From the NCBI RefSeq assembly GCF_900114455.1, contig NZ_FOTC01000001.1:893058-957057 (forward strand): a stretch of 64,000 nucleotides of DNA, in the 5' to 3' direction. Below, one piece after another: positions 44,173 through 53,383 of the stretch. The notes beneath the pieces are model-generated. The model was not told the DNA's origin and searched no databases. It saw nothing but the letters and a program-made list of their open reading frames with translations. This stretch comes from Halogranum rubrum. GTDB lineage: Archaea; Halobacteriota; Halobacteria; Halobacteriales; Haloferacaceae. Within the stretch, counting starts at the first letter, position 1, and each line of letters starts with the position of its first letter. The position numbers and the translations under genes were made by a program.

Positions 44173-47082
44173 CTAGTGCTCGAACTGTTCGTCGTAGGCG
44201 TTCTGGACGGCGAGGTACTGCTCTCGCGTCAGTTCCGAGGAGAGTTCGCACTCTTCGAGACTGAGTTTGTACAGACGGTACGCCAGTTCTTCGCGCGTCT
44301 TGACGTGGACGAGTTCGTCTTTCGTCACGTCGTCGGCGAACGGTTGGCGGTTGTATATCGCTACAACCTGTCCCGCGGTTTCGGTGCTCACTTCGTCGAA
44401 GGCGTACCCGTACTTCTCGTGCGTGATGTCGTCGAGCGTGTACGTCGGCTCCTCCGGGAGCGGGCCGAACTGCGCGTCGTAGGTGTTCTGCACTTCGATG
44501 AGCTGTTCGCGCGTCAGGTCCTTCGTCAGGTCGGACTCGTCGAGGCTCATACCGTACAGTCGCTCGGCAATCTCCTCGCGGGTCTCGACGTCTTCGGGCG
44601 TGACGCCGGCCGGGAACGGCTGGCGGTTGTAGATCGCCTGCACCTGTCCGGCCGTCTCGGTGCTCAGTTCGTCGAAGGCACGGTCGTACTTCGCGTGTGC
44701 GATCTCGTCGAGCGTGTACGTCGATGATTCGCCGTCGTCGGCGTCGCTGTCGTCTCCGTCGGCGTCGCCGTCATCGGCATCACCGTCGTCAGCGTCGCCA
44801 TTGTCGGCGTCACTGTCACCGTCGTCAGCGTTGCCGTCGTCAGCGTCGCCATCGTCAGCGTCGCCGTCATCGGCATCACCATCGTCAGCGTCGCCGTCGT
44901 CAGCGTCACCATCGTCGGCGTCACCATCGTCAGCGTCGCCGTCATCGGCATCACCGTCGTCAGTGTCGCCATCGTCGGCATCACCGTCGTCAGCATCACC
45001 GTCGTCGGCATCACCGTCGTCAGCGTCACCATCGTCAGCGTCACCATCGTCAGCGTCACCATCGTCGGCGTCGCCATCATCGGCATCGCCATCGTCGGTG
45101 TCACCATCGTCGGCGTCACCGCCGTCGTCTCCGTCGCTCACTGCCTCGACGGTGAGGGTAGCGGTCTGCGAGTCGTCGTCGGTGTAGACGCCGTGGGTGT
45201 ACGACCCGGGCGCGAGAGCGCTCGTGTCGACGTCCTCGAAGGAGACCATCTGGCTCGCGCCACCCGCGAGGGTCGCGTCTTGGCTCGCGACGACGGTACT
45301 ACCGACACGGAACTCGACCGTCTGGGTCGCTTCCTCGTCGCCAGTGTTCTCGACGGTCGCACTGACGTCGATGAGGTCACCTTGGGTGACCGTCACGTCA
45401 GTGGGGTTGAGGCCAGAGACCTCGAAGTTCGCCGGTTCCGGCTCTGGTTCCTCGTCGACTGCCTCGACGGTGAGGGTCGCAGTCGCGGACCCGTCTTCGC
45501 TGTAGATACCGTGCGTGTACGAACCGGGCGCGAGGGCGCTCGTGTCGACGTCCTCGAACCCGACCTGCGTACTCTGACCGCTTCCGAGGGTCACCTCTTT
45601 ACTGTCGATGACCGTGCCGTCCACGCGGAACTCGATGCTCTGGGTGTCCGACCTGTCGCCGGTGTTCTCGACAGTCGCGCCGACGTCGACGAGGTCACCC
45701 TGCGTGACCGTCACGTCGGACGGCTGGAGGTTCGAGACCTCGAAGTTCGCCGGGCCGGCGCTGCTATCGTCCGTGACAGTCAGCGTAGCGCCGGTCGCCT
45801 CGGTCACCGTGTAGCTCGCACCGGCTTCGGTTCCGACCGCCTCGACGTCGAGGCTCAGGTCGGTCTCACCGTCGCGTTCACCTTCGACGGTGATGGTTGC
45901 GATGGTGACCGCGCCAGTGTCGTCGGTGTCGGCAAGCGCCGCGACGACGTCCACGGAGGAGCCGTCGTCGGCGATGGTGACGTCAGACGTCTGGCTGGAG
46001 GGCGACCCCTGCAACTGGACGTCCGTGATGGTCGCGACGTTCGGGTCGTCGACCGTCACCGTGAAGTCGTAGGCGCCAACGCCGCCGTTGGCGTTCTGGA
46101 CGACCACGTCGAACGCGGTCTCGTCGTTCTCTTCGATCTCTTCGTTCGCCGGGTTGAGCGTCACCGACGTCGACAGATCGGGCTCTTCCGGTTCTTCGTC
46201 GTCGTCGGTGTCGACGTCTTGGACGAGGACCTCGACGGAGTCGGTGTCCGTCTCCTCGCCGTCGCCGACCGTGACCTCGAAGGTGAACGTCGTGTCTTCG
46301 GCGACGTCCGGAGCGGTGAACGACGCCGTACTGTCGTCGGCACCGTCGAGTCCGACGGCAGCCCCGCTCGTCTGCGTCCACGAGTAGCTCAGACTGTCTT
46401 CGTCGGGGTCACTGGAGCCAGAGGCGTCGAGCGTGACGTCGTCACCCTCGTCGACCGTCTGGTCGGCACCGGCGTCGGCCACCGGTGGCTGGTTGGTCGG
46501 TTCCGGTTCGTCGCCGGCGACCGTGAGCGAGGCACCGCTCTCTCCCGTGATGGAGTAGCTCTGTCCCTGGCTCGTCCCGAGTGCCTCGACGTCGAGGCTC
46601 AGGTCTGTCGTTCCGGCCGCGTCACCTTGGACCGTGATGGTCGAGATGACGACTTCGCCGTCCTCGTCGGAGTCAGCGAGCGCCGCGACGACGTCCACGG
46701 AGGAGCCGTCGGCTGCGATGTCTACGGTCGACGTCGACGCTGGCGGTGAACCGCCGAGTGCGACGTCGGTTATCGAGGCCACACTCGGGTCGTTCACCGT
46801 CACGGTGAAGTCGTACGCGGCGGCACCGCCCTGTGCGGTTTCGACGACGACGTCGTAGGTCGTCGTCTCGCCGGGTTCGACTTCGTCGCTCGCTGGTGAG
46901 AGGCTAACTGCGGTACTGGGCTGTGCTTGTTGCGCAGCGACAGCACCGAAGGAGCCTCCACCCCCGCCGAGCGCTCCGAGCGGAACCGCCCCTACCGCGA
47001 GCGCGCCGACGACGATTGCCGTCAACGCGAGCGCGACGAGGCTCTTCGTTGTGAGTACGTTGCTTGCTGTATTTGTGCTCAT
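44173..47082 (-). CDS. Giant secreted cohesin-CARDB protein with DADDG repeats
   Basis: The 969-residue protein has a signal (~1-50), a cohesin-like module (~57-185), a PKD-like module (~195-285), a second cohesin-like module (~300-430) and two CARDB modules (~436-650). An acidic spacer of about 20 DADDG pentapeptides (~655-785) then leads to two copies of the helical module (789-880, 881-969). It is a paralogue of the 628-residue protein, with CARDBs and the acidic spacer added. The spacer could bind calcium or keep the tail extended. No PGF-type anchor is seen; the helical modules may serve for attachment. Confidence 0.85.
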   Translation of the reverse strand: MSTNTASNVLTTKSLVALALTAIVVGALAVGAVPLGALGGGGGSFGAVAAQQAQPSTAVSLSPASDEVEPGETTTYDVVVETAQGGAAAYDFTVTVNDPSVASITDVALGGSPPASTSTVDIAADGSSVDVVAALADSDEDGEVVISTITVQGDAAGTTDLSLDVEALGTSQGQSYSITGESGASLTVAGDEPEPTNQPPVADAGADQTVDEGDDVTLDASGSSDPDEDSLSYSWTQTSGAAVGLDGADDSTASFTAPDVAEDTTFTFEVTVGDGEETDTDSVEVLVQDVDTDDDEEPEEPDLSTSVTLNPANEEIEENDETAFDVVVQNANGGVGAYDFTVTVDDPNVATITDVQLQGSPSSQTSDVTIADDGSSVDVVAALADTDDTGAVTIATITVEGERDGETDLSLDVEAVGTEAGASYTVTEATGATLTVTDDSSAGPANFEVSNLQPSDVTVTQGDLVDVGATVENTGDRSDTQSIEFRVDGTVIDSKEVTLGSGQSTQVGFEDVDTSALAPGSYTHGIYSEDGSATATLTVEAVDEEPEPEPANFEVSGLNPTDVTVTQGDLIDVSATVENTGDEEATQTVEFRVGSTVVASQDATLAGGASQMVSFEDVDTSALAPGSYTHGVYTDDDSQTATLTVEAVSDGDDGGDADDGDTDDGDADDGDADDGDADDGDADDGDADDGDADDGDADDGDADDGDTDDGDADDGDADDGDADDGDADDGDADDGDADDGDADDGDADDGNADDGDSDADNGDADDGDADDGDADGDDSDADDGESSTYTLDEIAHAKYDRAFDELSTETAGQVQAIYNRQPFPAGVTPEDVETREEIAERLYGMSLDESDLTKDLTREQLIEVQNTYDAQFGPLPEEPTYTLDDITHEKYGYAFDEVSTETAGQVVAIYNRQPFADDVTKDELVHVKTREELAYRLYKLSLEECELSSELTREQYLAVQNAYDEQFEH
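44176..44718 (-). repeat. Tandem helical module pair (paralogous to 41942-42493)
   Basis: Codons 789-880 (44718-44443) and 881-969 (44442-44176) are two copies of one module. Shared features are the YTLDxI..KY start, ETAGQVxAIYNRQPF, and LTREQxxxVQNxYDxQF. Confidence 0.8.
44731..45126. repeat. 15-bp tandem repeats encoding DADDG
   Basis: About 20 nearly identical 15-base units (variants of CGTCGTCAGCGTCGC on the plus strand) encode the acidic spacer. Such an array can change length by slippage. A few units are altered to T, N or S. Confidence 0.85.
45146..45435. repeat. 290-bp CARDB unit, copy 1
   Basis: Runs from TCGACGGTGAGGGT to GAAGTTCGCCGG. It is one of four equal-length CARDB-coding units at this locus. 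Confidence 0.75.
45464..45753. repeat. 290-bp CARDB unit, copy 2
   Basis: Same boundaries and length as copy 1, the most diverged of the four (contains GACTGTCGATGACCGTGCCG-type differences). Confidence 0.7.
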
Positions 47083-47174
47083 CCTGTTTGTTATCCTACT
47101 GATTTGGTTGGTTTCGTTATGAGTTCTGTAACGAATGTTTGACTATCGGTATCGAAGATTTAAGGCTTCATTTT

Positions 47175-48947
47175 CTACCCAGTGATGAGCATATTGTAGA
47201 GAGCCTGCACGTCGACGACGTCGATCTTCCCGTCACCGTTGTAGTCGAACTTCTCGACGTTCTCCGTCACGACTGGGTCGTTCAGGTTGGCGAAGGTGGC
47301 CTGGATGTCGACGATGTTGAACGTGCCGTCACCGTTGATGTCCTCGTAGATGCCGTCCCCGTCGAGGTCGTTCGGCGGGTTCTGGAAGTTGCCGATGGGT
47401 CCGAGGCTGACGACGGTTACCGTCGCTCCGGAGGTTCCGGACACCGTGTAGCTCTGACCGGTCTCGTCACCGAGCGCGGCGACGCCGAGCGAGAGGTTGG
47501 CCGAGCCATCGTCTCCGTCTGCGGCCGAGCCTTCGGCCTGCGTGGTCACTTCGATGGTCGCGATGGTGACTGCGCCGGAGTCCGCGGTGTTCATGAGCGC
47601 GGCGTTGATGGTCACCGAACTGCCGTCCTCACTGATCTGGACGTCAGACGTCTGAGCGCTCGGGTTGCCGAGTAGCTCGACGTTCGTAATCGTGACCGAC
47701 GGGTCGTCGGAACTGACGGTCGCAGTGTACGCACCGACGCCGCCGTCGACGTTCTCGACGACCACGTCGAACGTCTCGGTGTTGCCAACGACGACTTCGG
47801 ACGAAGTCGGCGAGAGGCTCACGTCGCTCGATTTGCCCGTCACCACTTCTTCCTCGACGGTGAGGGTGGCGGTCTGAGAGTCGTCGTCGGTGTAGACGCC
47901 GTGGGTGTACGAACCGGGTGCGAGACTGCTCGTGTCGACGTCCTCGAAGGAGACCGTCGTGCTCGCGCCGCCCGCGAGGGTCACGTCTTGACTCGCGACG
48001 ACGTTCCCGTCGACTTGGAACTCGACACTCTGGGTCGCTTCCTCGTCGCCGGTGTTCTCGACGGTCGCGCCGACGTCGATGAGGTCACCTTGGGTAACCG
48101 TCACGTCCGTGGGGTTGAGACCAGAGACCTCGAAGTTCGCCGGAGTCGTCGTGACTGGCTCTTCGACGGTGAGCGTCGCGGTCTGTTCGTCGTCGTCGGT
48201 GTAGACACCGTGGGTGTACGAACCGGCGTCGAGACTGCTCGTGTCGATGTCCTCGAAGGAGACCGTCGTGCTCGCGCCGCCCGCGAGGGTCACGTCTTGG
48301 CTGGCGACGACGCTCCCGTCGACTTGGAAGGAGACGCTCTGAGTCGCTTCTTCGTCGCCGGTGTTTTCGATAGTCGCGCTGACGTCGACGAGGTCACCCT
48401 GGGTGACCGTCACGTCCGTCGGGGTGAGACCCGACACCTCGAAGTTCGGCGGTTCGACGACTTCCTCTTCGACGGTGATGGTCGTCGAAGCGGAGTTGAC
48501 GAGACGTTCACTGGTCGATGGAACGATGACCGACCCTTCGGAGGTGACAACGTACTCGCCCGGTGCAGCGCTCTCGGGAACCTGCACGGTGTACGTGTGC
48601 GTGTAGGTCCCGGTCACACCGTCGCTGTCAGACAGAGAGAGTCCGCCGAGGAAGGCGTTCTGCTGGGCGAAGTAGTTCCAGCCGTCCCCCGCGTTCGCGG
48701 ACGTTACTGTCCACCCATCGGGCAGGAGTGGCTCCATCCCCGGTGCGTTGGTCTCCGTCTGTACGAACGTCGCCGTAATCTGGACTTCGTCTCCGGGGTT
48801 CGCTGTGATGCTATCAGTACCGTGCGTGACGACGACGTCGGGTGCCGCAGCCACGATGCCTACCGGTCCGAGGACCGAGAGGACGAGTGCGAGCGCGACG
48901 AGCGCGGCCGTTGTTTTTCTAAGTCGCTTCTGAATTGCGTGTTTCAT
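47175..48947 (-). CDS. Secreted CARDB-cohesin-dockerin protein
   Basis: The 590-residue protein has a signal (~1-34), a beta domain of unknown type (~35-160), two CARDB modules (~168-268, ~272-370), a cohesin-like module (~378-500) and a C-terminal type-I dockerin (~525-590). The dockerin has two intact calcium loops, DINGDGTFNIVD and DYNGDGKIDVVD, each followed by a helix. Carrying both a cohesin and a dockerin makes it a natural adaptor: its dockerin can bind cohesins of neighbours while its own cohesin can receive another dockerin. The start is the ATG before KHAIQKRLRKT. Confidence 0.9.
   Translation of the reverse strand: MKHAIQKRLRKTTAALVALALVLSVLGPVGIVAAAPDVVVTHGTDSITANPGDEVQITATFVQTETNAPGMEPLLPDGWTVTSANAGDGWNYFAQQNAFLGGLSLSDSDGVTGTYTHTYTVQVPESAAPGEYVVTSEGSVIVPSTSERLVNSASTTITVEEEVVEPPNFEVSGLTPTDVTVTQGDLVDVSATIENTGDEEATQSVSFQVDGSVVASQDVTLAGGASTTVSFEDIDTSSLDAGSYTHGVYTDDDEQTATLTVEEPVTTTPANFEVSGLNPTDVTVTQGDLIDVGATVENTGDEEATQSVEFQVDGNVVASQDVTLAGGASTTVSFEDVDTSSLAPGSYTHGVYTDDDSQTATLTVEEEVVTGKSSDVSLSPTSSEVVVGNTETFDVVVENVDGGVGAYTATVSSDDPSVTITNVELLGNPSAQTSDVQISEDGSSVTINAALMNTADSGAVTIATIEVTTQAEGSAADGDDGSANLSLGVAALGDETGQSYTVSGTSGATVTVVSLGPIGNFQNPPNDLDGDGIYEDINGDGTFNIVDIQATFANLNDPVVTENVEKFDYNGDGKIDVVDVQALYNMLITG
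47854..48143. repeat. 290-bp CARDB unit, copy 3
   Basis: Encodes the second CARDB of the dockerin protein. It is closely similar at DNA level to the unit at 45146 and to its own tandem neighbour. Confidence 0.75.
48163..48452. repeat. 290-bp CARDB unit, copy 4
   Basis: Encodes the first CARDB of the dockerin protein, separated by 19 bases from copy 3. Confidence 0.75.
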
Positions 48948-49269
48948 GTAATTTTGTTGTCGGCTATCGGTGTGTTAGTTAGTGTACTGTACGACTACGG
49001 AACCGAGTGGTTCCGAACCGTTCGACCGAAGAGAGATACCTCGGGTGCTCGACGTCGACGCGTGTGGCAGGTCCAGCGTGTGGAAAGTTACCCCCGGAAG
49101 CCGCCGCCCGGCGTCGGTAGTCGTCGTCCCAGGCCATCCTGGTCCGTCATCGGTCCCGCTCCACCCCGTGGCGTCACTCACCGGCGCGTCGACCACGCTG
49201 GTCGACTGCGGGCGGCCATCGACGACGGGTGTGGAGAGGGGTCTCATCGGTCTGTGTCCAGTCCCGCGA
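48948..49269. other. 322-base spacer in the cohesin-dockerin cluster
   Basis: No gene is convincing. A 90-codon minus frame (48975-49247) is Ser/Thr/Pro/Gly-rich without known motifs and is rejected. The AT-rich end next to 48947 should hold the promoter of the dockerin gene. Confidence 0.5.
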
Positions 49270-52200
49270 TTACGCGCTGGCCTCCACGATTTCGATGGCG
49301 TTGATCTGGGGGTTCTCCACGTCGTGGATGAACTCGATGTCGATGTCGCCGTCGGACCCGGCGGTCACCGTAATCGACTCCATACCCGCGTTCTGGTCAC
49401 CGTACGCGGCGATTGGGCTGAACCCGGAGAGTTCGGTCGTTCCCTCGATGTTCACGTCGAAGACGCGGTCACCGACTGCGCTGGTGCCGCTGTACCCGTC
49501 GTAGAAGTACAGACGGACCTCGTATGTCTGTCCGGCCTCGATCTGGTCAGCGAACTCCCACGCCATCTCGTCACCGCTGGGCTGGTCCCACCGCTCGCTG
49601 TTCCAGATTGTCGTCGGCGTCGACGACGGGACGGAGTCGTCGATGCTGTTCAGACCGCTTCCGTACGACCCGGTTTGGGTGCCGCCGGCGACGAGGTACT
49701 GGCTCGGTGAGCCACCCGTGTCGGCGCTCCAGTCCGGGCCGTCGTCGGTCGCCGTGACCGCAGACCCACCCGCGTTCACACGGTAGAGGACCTGCGGTTC
49801 GCTGGTCGCTTCACCGAGTTTCAACACGACGACGTTGGAGGTCGCGCCGGTGTCACCGCTGCCGTCCTCGACGGTGGCGATGAAGTGGTTGAACCCGCCC
49901 TCGGCGCCGGTACCCGTCGAGTCGAGGAGCGTCACCGGAACGGTCGCCTCGCCGTTCGAGTCGAGGGTAGCCGTCACGTAGTCGACGTTCTCCGCGGTGT
50001 TTGCTTCGAACTCTTCGAGTTCGTATCCGTTCGCCTGATTGGCGAGTTCGAGTTGGCCCTCGACGTGGAGCAACGTCACCGTCGCACCAGCCGGACCGGA
50101 GACCGTGATGGTCTGGTCGGTGTCAGTGACGACTGCGCCACTGTGTTGGCTGTGGAGGATGCCGCTGTCGAGCGAGACGCCGTCGACGCCGAGCGTCGGT
50201 GCGTCCGCGAGGTCGGCTTTCGCCGTCGCCTGCGAGCCACCGTTGCTTCCGTCAGCGAACAGGTTCGTCGTCTGCGTCGAGCCGTCGGCGTATTCGACCG
50301 TCACCGTCGCGCCCGAGAGTTCGAGACCCGAGACGGAGCCGGCTGCGCCGGACCCCTGTGCGTCTTTGATGCTCGTCGGGTCGATGTCCGTCGAGAAGGC
50401 GAACGACTCGCCCGCATCGAAGTCAGTGAAGTCGATGGTCAGTTCGTCGTAGCCGTCTGCGCCGTCGTTACCGTTGTGCGGTGCCGCGAACGACCCGGAG
50501 GGGCCGACCGCGCTCGTACCGCTGTCAGCGCTGAACCCTTTTCCAGTCGAGTCACCTGCGGTTCCGTCGGGGTCGAAGACCACGTCGGGGAACGCTGCAG
50601 TGCTCAGGTCGTAGGTGACCGACGAAATCTGCTTGTCGCCGGTGTTCGTGATCTCTATCGAGCTTCCGCTGAAGGTACTCGCGTCGATGCCGCCGTTCGC
50701 GTTGACGGCGAAGTCGGCGGAGCCGATATCGTCGCCGCCACTGCCACCACCGTTACCGTCGGCTTCGGTGACTTTGATGGCGGAAATCTTCGCGTTGTCG
50801 ACGACGTTCGAGAAGACGATGTTCAGTTCGCCGTCGTCGACGGTGGTCGTGAACGTCTCGGACGTCGCCGCCTGCGGACCGCCCGCAGTCGCGTAGATGT
50901 CGTAGTCGTTCAGGACCTGCTGTCCCTCGATGGCGACGTCGAACAGACGGTCGCCTTCGCCACCGTCGTTCGCGACGCCTTGGTAGAGTTCGGCGAACAG
51001 CAGTTCGACGTCGTAGTCGCCGTTGTCGACCGGGACGTCGTACGAGAAGGACCCGTACCGCTCGGTGTAGTAGAGCGTGTCGTCGTCCGTGTTCGTAATC
51101 TCCGGGGTGGATGGCGTTCCGGCACTGCCGGTCGTGAACGTGGTGCCGCCGTCGAAGTTCGTGTCTGCCGCGTAGACCGTGCCGTCGGTCGCCGTGTACT
51201 CCGGACCGCCGGCGTTCACCGCGAAGACGGTCTCAGCGCCGCTTCCGCTACCGGGTTCGTACTTCAGGACGACCACGTTCGAGGCGTCTCCCATATCGCC
51301 GGAGGCCTCGCCGTGGGCGGCCACGAAGTAGTTGAAGCCGGCTTCGTCGTCGTCGTCGGCACCGTCGGTCAGCGTGACCGGAACCGTCGCCTCGCCGTTC
51401 GAGTCGAGGGTGACCGTGTAGTACTCGACGTTGACCGCGTTGTTCGCTTCGAGCGCTTCGACGTCGTAGCCGCCGTTCGGGACGTTGCTCAACGAGAGTT
51501 CGCCCTCGACGCGCACGAGCGTGACCGTCTCACCGGGTTCGCCGGAGACCGTGATGGTCTGGCTGGCCTCGGAGACCGTCGCGCCGCTGTGGTAGCCGTC
51601 GAGAACGCCGCTGTCGAGCGAGACGCCCGCTGCTCCGATGGTCGGTGCCGGGGCTTCGTCGCCGTCGAGGACGGCCGTCGACCCGCCGACGCTACCGTCG
51701 CCCATCAGGTTCGCCGTCTGGACCGTCCCGTCGGAGTAGGTGACCGTCACCGTCGAGCGGGCGAGTTCCAGACCGGAGACCGGACCGGCCTCCTGCGAAG
51801 CAATCGTCGACCCCTTGATGCTGGTCGGGTCGTTGTCCGCCCAGAACGTCGCCGTCTCGCCGTTCTGGAAGTCGCTGAACTCGACGGTCATGACGTCGTA
51901 GCCGTCTGCGCCGTCGTTACCGTTGTGCGGCTGTGAGAACGCTTCGTCCGAGCCACCGCCGCTGGTCGTGATGCCCGTGCCACCGTCGCTGACGACGTTG
52001 AGGCCCTCACCGGTCGGGTCGCCCGCCGTGCCGTCGGGGTCGAAGACCATATCGGGCATGGTCGCCGTGCTCAGGTCGAACGAGACCGACACGATGTCCG
52101 TCTCGCCGGTGTTGGTCACTTGGTAGCTTCCGATTCCGTAGGTCGTCTGGTCGATGTTTCCGCTGTCGGGGGTCACCTCGACCAGCGACGAACTGCTGAG

Positions 52201-53208
52201 ACTGGACGCTTCCACCGTGACGGTGGCCTCGTCGGACGCCTCGGCGTTCGCGTACGCCGTGTGCGTCATGTCTGCGACGGCGACGGAGACAGTGTGTTCG
52301 CCCGCAGCGACGTTCTCGAAGGTGTACGAGCCGTCGAGGGGTTGCCCGCCGACGTAGTCGTTCTCGTCGAGTTGGACGTGGACGTGGTCCGTCGACTCCG
52401 CGGGAGTCGCCTGCCACGTGACGGTCACGTTGTTGCCGTCGACAGCGGTGTCGGTAATCTGGATTGACGCGTCGTCCGAGCCGGTGTCGACCGTCGCGCC
52501 GATGGCCCACGTGTTGATGAGCTGTTGAATCTCTTGGAACGCGATGGTCTGACCGCCGGTGTTGGGCACTTCTGCACCGGTCGCCCACCAGTTGATCGCC
52601 TGTTGAATCTCTTGGAACTCGATGAGCGAGTCGTCGCCGTCACTGGCGCTGGCAACCGCCTGTTCGACGGTCAGGTCACCGGTCGACGAGTCGGTGACCG
52701 TCACCGTCGCGTCGAGCGTGCCGGCGATGTCGTAGTCTTCTGCATCGTCCGTTCCGATGTCCACCGACTCTCCATCTATCGAGAGCGTGGCGTCGCCAGC
52801 GGACTGACCTTCGATGGTCACCGTCGCGAGCACGACTTCACCGGTGCCGGAGGTGTCGGAGAACCCGACTGCAGCGGACGCGGACGACCCGTCGGACGCC
52901 ACCGAGGTCGAACTGACACTAGTCGACGGGTTACCGGCGAGGTCGATCTCTGTAATCGTCGCGACGTTCGTGTCGTCGACGCTGACGGTGAACTCGTAGG
53001 ACCCGACGCCCTCCGATGCCGCCGTTGCGACGACGTCGACTGTTGTGGTGCTCCCGGGGCTAACCGACTGACTGGCCGGGGTAATCGCTATCTGTGTGCT
53101 CGCCGCGAGTGCGACACCGGACGCTCCCGCCGAGACGACGAGGAGGACCGCCATCACGACGACGGCGAGCTTGTTGAGTCTCTGTCTTGATGCTGAGTTT
53201 CGTTTCAT
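49270..53208 (-). CDS. Giant secreted cohesin and double-malectin protein
   Basis: The 1312-residue protein has a signal (~1-34), a cohesin-like module (~36-150), a duplicated EIQQxINxWA helical segment (~175-235) that looks like a dockerin without calcium loops, and an FN3-like domain (~240-330). It then has two copies of an unrecognised ~270-residue beta-rich domain, each followed by a malectin domain (VNAGGPEYTATDG, then VNAGGSAVTATDD with YGSFSYDVP or EMAWEFADQI). Malectins bind di- or oligosaccharides. The start is the ATG before KRNSASRQRLNK, since upstream extension overlaps the neighbour's dockerin. It is the likely sugar-binding scaffold of the cluster. Confidence 0.88.
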   Translation of the reverse strand: MKRNSASRQRLNKLAVVVMAVLLVVSAGASGVALAASTQIAITPASQSVSPGSTTTVDVVATAASEGVGSYEFTVSVDDTNVATITEIDLAGNPSTSVSSTSVASDGSSASAAVGFSDTSGTGEVVLATVTIEGQSAGDATLSIDGESVDIGTDDAEDYDIAGTLDATVTVTDSSTGDLTVEQAVASASDGDDSLIEFQEIQQAINWWATGAEVPNTGGQTIAFQEIQQLINTWAIGATVDTGSDDASIQITDTAVDGNNVTVTWQATPAESTDHVHVQLDENDYVGGQPLDGSYTFENVAAGEHTVSVAVADMTHTAYANAEASDEATVTVEASSLSSSSLVEVTPDSGNIDQTTYGIGSYQVTNTGETDIVSVSFDLSTATMPDMVFDPDGTAGDPTGEGLNVVSDGGTGITTSGGGSDEAFSQPHNGNDGADGYDVMTVEFSDFQNGETATFWADNDPTSIKGSTIASQEAGPVSGLELARSTVTVTYSDGTVQTANLMGDGSVGGSTAVLDGDEAPAPTIGAAGVSLDSGVLDGYHSGATVSEASQTITVSGEPGETVTLVRVEGELSLSNVPNGGYDVEALEANNAVNVEYYTVTLDSNGEATVPVTLTDGADDDDEAGFNYFVAAHGEASGDMGDASNVVVLKYEPGSGSGAETVFAVNAGGPEYTATDGTVYAADTNFDGGTTFTTGSAGTPSTPEITNTDDDTLYYTERYGSFSYDVPVDNGDYDVELLFAELYQGVANDGGEGDRLFDVAIEGQQVLNDYDIYATAGGPQAATSETFTTTVDDGELNIVFSNVVDNAKISAIKVTEADGNGGGSGGDDIGSADFAVNANGGIDASTFSGSSIEITNTGDKQISSVTYDLSTAAFPDVVFDPDGTAGDSTGKGFSADSGTSAVGPSGSFAAPHNGNDGADGYDELTIDFTDFDAGESFAFSTDIDPTSIKDAQGSGAAGSVSGLELSGATVTVEYADGSTQTTNLFADGSNGGSQATAKADLADAPTLGVDGVSLDSGILHSQHSGAVVTDTDQTITVSGPAGATVTLLHVEGQLELANQANGYELEEFEANTAENVDYVTATLDSNGEATVPVTLLDSTGTGAEGGFNHFIATVEDGSGDTGATSNVVVLKLGEATSEPQVLYRVNAGGSAVTATDDGPDWSADTGGSPSQYLVAGGTQTGSYGSGLNSIDDSVPSSTPTTIWNSERWDQPSGDEMAWEFADQIEAGQTYEVRLYFYDGYSGTSAVGDRVFDVNIEGTTELSGFSPIAAYGDQNAGMESITVTAGSDGDIDIEFIHDVENPQINAIEIVEASA
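49288..49570. repeat. 283-bp malectin-end repeat, copy 1
   Basis: Nearly identical to 53639-53921, with equal length and only scattered substitutions; encodes the last ~94 residues of the malectin. It may indicate gene conversion between neighbouring genes. Confidence 0.85.
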
Positions 53209-53383
53209 TGAGGTTGCTGTGGTTTCACTTTGGCTGTGTTCGTTTGCTGGTTCGCTGGGTGTGCGCTCCCCGGACGGTGGTCTGACGGACCTCTGGAGTG
53301 AGTCGCTCCGTCGTTCGTCTCGAAGTCGCACTGCCGAGATTCCGAGAGCGGGGATCAGCCACCCTCGGCGGTCGTGAGCCGTG

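Noticed and set aside
45193-46749. 518-codon plus-strand frame opposite the 969-residue cohesin gene
   Set aside because: Same shadow effect in GC-rich DNA; no domain and unhalophilic composition.
48975-49247. 90-codon minus-strand frame between two cluster genes
   Set aside because: Ser/Thr/Pro/Gly-rich, no known motif, no promoter; more likely spacer. Kept as a gap.
49885-51936. 683-codon open frame on the plus strand, opposite the giant malectin gene
   Set aside because: It is the antisense shadow of a GC-rich acidic gene; its translation is basic with Val/Arg runs and no recognisable domain, while the minus strand gives clear malectin and cohesin domains.
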